NCBI RefSeq assembly: GCF_017794965.1
Contig: NZ_CP051240.1
Location: 992,001-1,056,000, forward strand
Direction of reading: 5' to 3'
Length of the DNA: 64,000 nucleotides
Source of the DNA: Alcanivorax sp.
GTDB lineage: Bacteria > Pseudomonadota > Gammaproteobacteria > Pseudomonadales > Alcanivoracaceae
Below are positions 58,709-64,000 of the stretch, piece after piece (the first letter of the stretch is position 1; the number at the start of each line of letters is the position of its first letter). The notes below the pieces were generated by a model. The model made no database searches. It saw nothing but the letters and a program-made list of their open reading frames with translations, and was not told the DNA's origin. A program made the translations under genes and the position numbers.

Positions 58709-58832
58709 GCCTGAAGCGCACATCTGCTGAGCCTTGCCTCTTGGAAAGGGAGCCACCCTGACCATCGAGGCAAGGCTCAGCAGCTGTGCGCTTCAGGCCA
58801 CGCTGAATATGCAAGGAGTTATTCAGAGGCTC
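58709..58832 (+). repeat. Dispersed intergenic repeat, copy 2, with inverted repeat
   Basis: GCCTGAAGCGCACATCTGCTG... (58709-58740) and its near-perfect complement (58768-58799) can form a 32-bp stem. From 58728 to 58832 the sequence aligns with the minus strand of 24041-24148. The extra left arm is present only here. Confidence 0.75.
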
Positions 58833-59060
58833 CTTAACCGATACGGTGCTCGCCAGATGGGAGCAATCAGGGTTGTTTTTCCCCTCAGATTAGACCGGAT
58901 ACTTGAAGCTGAGCCCTTGGGTTGCGCTTCGACAGTGATTCCCCTGGTTGTCTGAAGGTCGGCTGGCGGGATGTGGATATTCAGGTTTTGCGGTGAGAGA
59001 GGTGTGGATTCTGGTTGGCGGCTTGGCGTGGATGATGCAGTTTAATAGCGAAGCACGCCC

Positions 59061-59090
59061 TAAAATAAAACCGGGGCCTTGCGGCCCCGG
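59061..59090 (-). terminator. Terminator of the csgA-like gene copy 2
   Basis: Stem CCGGGGCC/GGCCCCGG around TTGC; on the minus strand followed by TTTTATTTTA. Confidence 0.85.
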
Positions 59091-59116
59091 AGTGAACTAT
59101 GCCTTACGAAGAAGGA

Positions 59117-60535
59117 TTAGTTCTGGTTGATCAGGGCGTTGTTGCCGCCACCGCCAGCCTGGAAGATGGACGCGGTGTCCATGGTTGAAGACTGCAGGAT
59201 GGTGGCAACATTTTCGTTACCGAATGCGCCAACACCGCTTTGCTCGATGTAGGCCCAGTTGTCGGCGCCGCTTTGGTTGATGGTCGCAATGCCGTACTCG
59301 GCAGGTGCGGTTTGCTCAACCTGTGCGAAGTTGCCATCAGCAGACTGGTCGATATCGATGATGCCGTTGCCGCCATGAGAGTGCGCCTGGGCATAGTTGC
59401 CGGAAGCAGATTGGTCAACCGTGGCCAGGTTGTCGGAGCCGGATTGGTCCACTTCAGCTTCGTTACCGTTGCCAGTTTGGGTAACGGTGGCAGAGTTGCG
59501 GTCGCCAAGGCCTTGATCAACGTTGGCAATGTGGTTGTCGCCACTCTGATCGACAGTGGCGTCACTTTGCCAGGAGCCTTGCTGATCGATATCGGCCATG
59601 TTGCCGTTGTCGGTCTGGGTGATCATGGCAGAGGACAGACCTGAGAAGTTCTGGGTGATAGTGGCGTCATTACCATTGCCGCTTTGATCAACGACAGCAT
59701 CAGAGGCAAAGGAAATGTTGGTCTGGCTGACGGTAGCGGTGTGGCTGAGGCCGGTTTGATCCACATCTGCAGTGGCGAAGCTGGACAGAGACTGGTCCAC
59801 GGTTGCGGACAGGTCGCCGCCAACCACCTGGTCGATGGTGGCAACGTTATCAATGCCGGCAGATTGGGTGATGGATGCGGTGGAGAAGGTGTCAACCAGC
59901 TGGTTGATGCTGGCAGAGGCATTGCCTGTGTCAGTCTGTGTAATTTCAGCGCTGGCAAAGGATGCTGCACCCTGGGTGATGGCGGCATCGGACCCGAAAG
60001 AATTGGTCTGGGTGATGGTGGCATCAACAAAAGCGTCCAGTCCCTGGGTCACGGTGGCGGTGTTGCCCGCGCCGCCATCCTGGGTCACGGTGGCGTCAGC
60101 ATCGATGGTGCCGGTCTGGGTGACAGTGGCATCATTGTCAAATGAGCCGCCAATCTGGTTGATGGAGGCGGAAGAGCTGAAGGTGTTGCCTTCCGCATCG
60201 TCCTGGTTGATCTCAGCGGTGTTTTGATCACCGGCTTGCAGGATGGAGCCGCTCACTGAGGCGCTGGAGTTCTGGGAGATGCTGGCATCGTTATCGTTAC
60301 CAGTGGTATCCACAGAAGCGGTTTGGGTGTCGCTGCTGTTGGTTTGCAGCACATCCGCGTTGTTGTTGTCGCCCACCTGGGAAACGGTGGCATCGTTGAA
60401 ATCGGTGTTGCTTTGAGTGGTGGTTGCAGTGTTGCCGCTGCCAGTCTGGCTGGTAGTGGCGGTGTCACCTACGGCCCAGCTTGCGCTGGAAATGGCGGCC
60501 AGAACTGCAACAGCCAGGGGCTTCATTACGTTCAT
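59117..60535 (-). CDS. csgA: CsgA-like major curlin, 472 residues, copy 2
   Basis: Paralog of the copy at 56573, of exactly the same length and in full register; most residues match by eye, with long identical blocks around GLGDRNSATVTQTGNGNEAEVDQSGSDN. The signal peptide is MNVMKPLAVAVLAAISSASWA. It starts 51 bp after csgB, so csgB and this gene form one transcript like csgBA of E. coli, and the copy at 56573 is probably a later duplicate. Confidence 0.92.
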   Translation of the reverse strand: MNVMKPLAVAVLAAISSASWAVGDTATTSQTGSGNTATTTQSNTDFNDATVSQVGDNNNADVLQTNSSDTQTASVDTTGNDNDASISQNSSASVSGSILQAGDQNTAEINQDDAEGNTFSSSASINQIGGSFDNDATVTQTGTIDADATVTQDGGAGNTATVTQGLDAFVDATITQTNSFGSDAAITQGAASFASAEITQTDTGNASASINQLVDTFSTASITQSAGIDNVATIDQVVGGDLSATVDQSLSSFATADVDQTGLSHTATVSQTNISFASDAVVDQSGNGNDATITQNFSGLSSAMITQTDNGNMADIDQQGSWQSDATVDQSGDNHIANVDQGLGDRNSATVTQTGNGNEAEVDQSGSDNLATVDQSASGNYAQAHSHGGNGIIDIDQSADGNFAQVEQTAPAEYGIATINQSGADNWAYIEQSGVGAFGNENVATILQSSTMDTASIFQAGGGGNNALINQN

Positions 60536-60586
60536 GGGTGTTTCTCCTCATCGTGTCTTAGGCAAAATAAAAGTGGTGCAATTTAT

Positions 60587-61126
60587 CTAGTCCCATTGCT
60601 GAATGGAGACATACATTCCGGCCCCGAACTGGGACACCGAAACTCCTTGGGCGGTGCCACGCTGTGAAATTTCAGCGTAGTTGCCAATCCCGTATTGAGC
60701 GATTTCGGCCACGTTGTACTGGCCAAGTTGTTCGATGGAGGCAGTGTTAAAGCTGCCATTCTGATCGATGGTGACGATGTTCCCGAACCCGTACTGGGCG
60801 ACGACTGCAAGGTTTTCCCAGCCGAGCTGGGTGATGTCGGCTTGTTGGCCTGTGCCTTGCTGGATGAGATCGGCCTGGTTGCCATAGCCTCTCTGGGAGA
60901 GGCGGGCGTCGTGGCTGGATCCAGCCTGGGAGACGGTGGCAGCGTTATTGCCACGCTGATAGACAGCCGCGAACAGATCGGCGCCGGTTTGGGAAATGTC
61001 TGCACGGTTATGGAGAGGGATTTCGTCGAAAAGCGAAAGGTCGGTGGCCATGGCGGAGACTGACATCGTCAAAAGTGCCATGAAAAGGGCTCTGCGGCCT
61101 TGATGATTAAGTACCCTGGTATTCAT
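60587..61126 (-). CDS. csgB: Curlin nucleator CsgB-like
   Basis: 179 residues from ATG 61126 (GGGAAGGA upstream). After the leader (LFMALLTMSVSAMA) come five clear repeats of about 22 residues, for example AVYQRGNNAATVSQAGSSHDARLSQRGYGNQADLIQQGTGQQ and AEIAQYGIGNYAEISQRG, the length and number of E. coli CsgB (151 aa, five repeats). CsgB nucleates CsgA polymerisation at the surface. First gene of the csgBA transcript. Confidence 0.88.
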   Translation of the reverse strand: MNTRVLNHQGRRALFMALLTMSVSAMATDLSLFDEIPLHNRADISQTGADLFAAVYQRGNNAATVSQAGSSHDARLSQRGYGNQADLIQQGTGQQADITQLGWENLAVVAQYGFGNIVTIDQNGSFNTASIEQLGQYNVAEIAQYGIGNYAEISQRGTAQGVSVSQFGAGMYVSIQQWD

Positions 61127-61455
61127 AAATCCTTCCCTCAAATGTCTTCCATGACATTTTTCTTCCTCGCCCAGTGAGTCTTGCTCGATTCCTGGCTGGT
61201 GGATATTGCTCTCGGGTGCCGAATTTGTGACGTGGTTCTAGTTCTGTGGTGTAAGCAATATCTCCCCAGGCCTTGTTGCAGCGGGGTGTTTGATGTCGTG
61301 TAGATGTTGGAAAAGCTATTTTTCACGGGTTTTACGTTTAAATCGTGGGATAGCCTTGCGGTGTAGGAAATTAGCTACGGCCGTAGTGCTGGACAGGCTC
61401 TGCATGTATACCTTTCTTTCACGCTGGATTGCTTGAAGGCTTGCCGCAGCGGCTG
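61127..61455. promoter_or_regulatory. Divergent control region csgB/NUDIX
   Basis: Contains the inverted repeat AAATGTC-TTCCAT-GACATTT (61140-61159), 14 bp before the csgB start, a possible operator or translational hairpin. Promoters of csgB and the NUDIX gene lie here, AT-rich near 61310-61345. No gene otherwise. Confidence 0.45.
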
Positions 61456-62097
61456 ATGCTGTTCAAACTACCGTTTGAATCCATGGGTCCGGAGAGTGGT
61501 GTGCTCGACTTGCTCAGGCAGCGTTTGCCTGGTTACCAACGCACTGAGTTGCCGCTGGCGCTGCCAGAGGCGGCGGTGTTGATGCCGCTGGTGGACACCC
61601 CGGAGCCCCGGGTGATCCTCACAGTCCGCTCCAGCTCCATGCCCACCCATGCCGGTGAAGTGGCTTTTCCGGGTGGCAAGCGGGATCCGGAGGACAAGAG
61701 CTTGCTGATGACGGCCCTGCGGGAAACGGAAGAAGAAGTGGGCCTGAGTCGCGAGTACGTAGATGTATTGGGGCAGTTGTCCCCCATTGCGTCACGCTAT
61801 GGCATGAAGGTCACACCCTTTGTGGGGATTGTGCACCCCGATGCACAGCTGCAGGCGGAGCCAGGGGAAATCGAGACCATCTTTCAGGTGCCCCTGACGT
61901 TCTTTCTGGAAGAGCGCCCGGAACTGTCCAGCCCCATCGATTTCTTCGGCCGGCGTTTTCGCATTCCCAGCTACTACTATGAAGACAAGCGGATATGGGG
62001 GCTGACGGCCTTCATGATTCTGGATTTGATCAATCACGTATACGATGCCGGTATCGAATTTGATGTGTCTCACTGGCCGGCAGACAGGGAACAATAA
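61456..62097 (+). CDS. CoA pyrophosphatase-like NUDIX hydrolase
   Basis: 213 residues from ATG 61456; TTG 61429 and ATG 61483 are alternatives and none has a good ribosome site. The NUDIX box GGKRDPEDKSLLMTALRETEEEVGL and the upstream VILTVRSSSMPTHAGEVAFPGG are the CoA-pyrophosphatase (NudL/YeaB) signature, cleaving CoA to phosphopantetheine and 3',5'-ADP. Ends 2 bp before the carbonic anhydrase gene. Confidence 0.88.
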   Translation: MLFKLPFESMGPESGVLDLLRQRLPGYQRTELPLALPEAAVLMPLVDTPEPRVILTVRSSSMPTHAGEVAFPGGKRDPEDKSLLMTALRETEEEVGLSREYVDVLGQLSPIASRYGMKVTPFVGIVHPDAQLQAEPGEIETIFQVPLTFFLEERPELSSPIDFFGRRFRIPSYYYEDKRIWGLTAFMILDLINHVYDAGIEFDVSHWPADREQ

Positions 62098-62099
62098 GC

Positions 62100-62639
62100 A
62101 TGATTTACAAAATTGGCAGCCGCCAGCTGGAACAGCGTGGCAGTGGGCACTGGATTGCCGAGAATGCCACCGTCATCGGTTCGGTGGTGATGGAAAGCAA
62201 CACCAGTATCTGGTTCAACGCCGTGCTGCGCGCGGATAATGATCTGATTGAAATTGGCGAGAATACCAATATTCAGGATGGTGCCGTGCTGCACGTGGAT
62301 CCCGGTGTGCCCATGAAGATCGGTCGGGATGTCACCGTGGGGCACAAGGTGATGCTGCATGGCTGTACCATCGGTGACAACAGTCTGATTGGTATCAATG
62401 CGGTGGTGCTGAACAAGGCGGTGGTTGGCAAGAACTGTATTATCGGTGCCAATTCGCTGGTCCCGGAGGGTATGAAGATCCCGGATAATTCCCTGGTGAT
62501 GGGGTCGCCCGCGAAGGTGGTCAAGGAAATTACCGAGGGGCACAAGGCCATGCTGACCATGAGCAGCATGCACTACGTGGCCCATGCCAAGGAATTCCGT
62601 GAGAACCTGGAAGTGGACGAACGATTCGATCATGACTGA
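62100..62639 (+). CDS. yrdA: Gamma-carbonic anhydrase family protein
   Basis: 179-residue left-handed beta-helix protein (YrdA type). Hexapeptide repeats are plain (TVIGSVVMESNTSIWFNAVLRADNDLIEIGENTNIQDGAVLHVDPG), with the zinc histidines in DGAVLHVD, VTVGHKVMLHGC. Anhydrase activity is known for some relatives, uncertain here. The gene overlaps the DUF1289 start by 8 bp. Confidence 0.9.
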   Translation: MIYKIGSRQLEQRGSGHWIAENATVIGSVVMESNTSIWFNAVLRADNDLIEIGENTNIQDGAVLHVDPGVPMKIGRDVTVGHKVMLHGCTIGDNSLIGINAVVLNKAVVGKNCIIGANSLVPEGMKIPDNSLVMGSPAKVVKEITEGHKAMLTMSSMHYVAHAKEFRENLEVDERFDHD

Positions 62640-62844
62640 CCGTCAGCGAGTGTCTCCTTGCGTGTCCATTTGCGCGCTGGATGAGGATGACATCTGTGTG
62701 GGGTGTTTTCGCTCTGGCGGCGAGATATCCATCTGGGGGCTGTTGACCGATGAGGAGAAAGACGAGGTCTTTCGCCGCATCGAGCAACGCATGAACGGGG
62801 AGCCTGCTCCCTGCGTGGTGAGAAGCAAGAAGGCAAGCGAATGA
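62632..62844 (+). CDS. DUF1289 family protein
   Basis: 70 residues from ATG 62632, with the DUF1289 cysteine pattern PCVSICALDEDDICVGCFRSGGEISIWGLL. A likely small metal-binding protein of unknown role. It overlaps genes on both sides. Confidence 0.88.
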   Translation: MTDRQRVSPCVSICALDEDDICVGCFRSGGEISIWGLLTDEEKDEVFRRIEQRMNGEPAPCVVRSKKASE

Positions 62845-63764
62845 GCAATGGAACCCCTACCCAGAGTGGCGGCAAGCCGGTTGTCGGGCTGGCCCTGGGC
62901 AGTGGATCGGCCCGCGGCTGGGCGCATATCGGTGTTATTCAGGCGCTGGAAGAAATGGGTATCGAGCCCCAGGTGATTGCCGGCACCTCGGTTGGCGCCA
63001 TTGTTGGTGGCGCCTATGTGACAGGAACGCTTAATCAGTTTGCCGAATGGGTCAAGAATCTCACCGTCAAGGATGTGGTGGGGCTGCTGGACATCAGCTT
63101 TTCCGGTGGCGTGGTAAAAGGAGAGAAGCTGTTCGGGTTTTTCCGTGAACACCATGAAAACCCCGAGATCGAGCATCTGGAGAAAAAGCTGGTTACGGTA
63201 GCGACCGACATGACCACCGGCCGTGAAATCTGGATTACCAAGGGCCCCATGCTGGATGCCGCACGGGCGTCCTGTGCGTTGCCTGGCCTGTTTTCCCCGT
63301 TCAACCTGCAGGGGCGCTGGATGCTGGACGGTGGTCTGGTGAACCCGGTGCCGGTGTCAGCCGCCCGAGCCATGGGCGCGGACATCGTGATTGCGGTGAA
63401 CCTCAACGCACAATTGGTTGGCGGGCACCTGGCCCGGGACACCCGTAGCCAGGTGGAAGGGGAAGAGGGCTCGGAAGAAGAGCGCAGCATCTGGCACAAG
63501 GTGATGAATTACTTTTCTACCGAAGACGGCGAAGACCCCGGGTTCTTTGATGTGGTGGCGTCCAGCATCAACATCATGCAGGACCGCATCACCCGCTCGC
63601 GGATGGCCGGCGACCCGCCGGAAGTGACCCTGGTGCCGTTACTGGAAGACTTCGCCCTGATGGACTTTCACCGCGCCAAGGAAGCCATCGAAGAAGGCCG
63701 GGCGTTGGTGAAACGGCATGAGGCGGATATTCGGGGGTGGGTGGGGAATGCAGTTAACAGTTAA
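62841..63764 (+). CDS. rssA: Patatin-like phospholipase RssA
   Basis: 307 residues with the patatin oxyanion hole GLALGSGSARGWAHIGVI, the nucleophile serine in GTSVG (about residue 50) and the catalytic aspartate in DGGLVNPVP. RssA-family proteins are predicted cytoplasmic esterases. ATG 62841 overlaps the DUF1289 stop by 4 bp. Its 3' end and stop fall in the heptamer array. Confidence 0.9.
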   Translation: MSNGTPTQSGGKPVVGLALGSGSARGWAHIGVIQALEEMGIEPQVIAGTSVGAIVGGAYVTGTLNQFAEWVKNLTVKDVVGLLDISFSGGVVKGEKLFGFFREHHENPEIEHLEKKLVTVATDMTTGREIWITKGPMLDAARASCALPGLFSPFNLQGRWMLDGGLVNPVPVSAARAMGADIVIAVNLNAQLVGGHLARDTRSQVEGEEGSEEERSIWHKVMNYFSTEDGEDPGFFDVVASSINIMQDRITRSRMAGDPPEVTLVPLLEDFALMDFHRAKEAIEEGRALVKRHEADIRGWVGNAVNS

Positions 63765-63908
63765 CAGTGAATAGTTAACAGCCGCGTCCACCGCCTTTGA
63801 TTTTCAAGCCGTGATGCTCGCGCCCAAAGTGGGGCGCGGGCAGAGACTCCCAACAGAAAACAAACATTTCGCACGCGAACTGTTCACTATTCACTGTTAA
63901 CTGTTCAT
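63750..63908. repeat. Inverted arrays of CAGTTAA-type heptamers at the rssA end
   Basis: Left (63750-63781): CAGTTAA-CAGTTAA-CAGTGAA-TAGTTAA-CAG. Right (63878-63908): complements of CAGTTAA, CAGTGAA and TAGTGAA units. About 95 bp lies between. Both flanking genes end inside the arrays: rssA on the plus strand and the partial gene on the minus strand. Confidence 0.75.
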
Positions 63909-64000
63909 TGCCTTCCTCATTCTGGCCGCCTTCACCATATTGTCCTTCACTTGCAGGATTTCGATCTGGTAATCGAGGATCTGGACCGAGATGTTGGCGT
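63897..64000 (-). CDS. 3' end of a minus-strand gene (unidentified)
   Basis: The frame reads ANISVQILDYQIEILQVKDNMVKAARMRKAMNS then stops; the start lies beyond the window. The stop codon TAA (63897-63899) and the last codons are inside the heptamer array. Too short to identify. Confidence 0.45.
   Translation of the reverse strand, partial: ANISVQILDYQIEILQVKDNMVKAARMRKAMNS

Larger units (their letters stand above)
57992..59060. other. 1.1-kb gene-free region between the two csgA copies
   Basis: No supported gene; the ORFs here lack ribosome sites or are repeat shadows. The left part (58060-58140) is AT-rich and holds the csgA copy 1 promoter. The rest contains the 58568-58652 REP-like element, a GAGAAAGCG/CGCTTTCTC hairpin (58655-58677) and the second copy of the dispersed repeat with its own inverted repeat (58709-58832). 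Confidence 0.5.

Noticed and set aside
58346..58955. ORFs between the csgA copies
   Set aside because: They overlap REP-like and dispersed repeats, have no ribosome sites or family motifs, and run on both strands.

Overview
The window looks like a stretch of chromosome from an oil-degrading marine gammaproteobacterium of the Alcanivorax group. The evidence is two wax ester synthase/DGAT paralogs beside an AlkK/FadD-type acyl-CoA ligase, pseudomonad-like gene sets (hut heme uptake, recA-recX, tusA-perM, dapA-bamC-purC), and high-GC coding sequence carrying many dispersed intergenic repeats. The genus is inferred from gene content and was not tested by alignment to a genome.

Layout. 1-6751: lipid storage (acyl-CoA ligase, two WS/DGATs) around fumC and rnk. 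6799-12658: a heme-uptake regulon, hutR-hutX-hutZ on the minus strand and hutBCD on the plus strand, divergent across a Fur-box-like site. 12700-14844: pncC, then recA-recX with a LexA box. 15348-25616: housekeeping genes (bepA, tusA, perM, bcp, gcvR, dapA, bamC, an MBL hydrolase, purC, small envelope proteins, an HD protein, a GntR regulator).

25702-41635: tRNA-Val(GAC) followed by a 15.85-kb integrated element bounded by a 21-bp direct repeat of the tRNA 3' end. It encodes a P4-type integrase, an AlpA-like regulator, an Ash-family ORF containing a terminator-like hairpin, a chain of small overlapping ORFs, a TOPRIM primase, a DUF3631 ATPase with iteron-like repeats in its 3' end, and a 909-residue protein resembling phage DNA-ejection proteins. 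Cargo includes two membrane proteins, a solitary PemK/MazF toxin, a SRAP protein and an Abi-like membrane protein. No capsid, terminase or tail gene is visible. The best description is a phage-satellite-like element. Its cis elements (GGGGGTAT arm sites at both ends, four copies of a 30-bp motif ending in ACGCGCG, an 18-bp palindrome) are the most novel part of the window.

42187-52233: housekeeping genes (YecE family, mltF, purL, two PaaI-like thioesterases, a NIF3-like protein, a NUDIX hydrolase), with several intergenic arrays of 7-bp tandem repeats, some arranged as facing inverted arrays. 52537-61126: a complete curli locus, csgDEFG on the plus strand and, on the minus strand, csgH, an atypical curlin, two 472-residue CsgA-like curlins and csgB. 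61456-64000: NUDIX CoA pyrophosphatase, gamma-carbonic anhydrase, DUF1289 and patatin/RssA genes, and the 3' end of a minus-strand gene.
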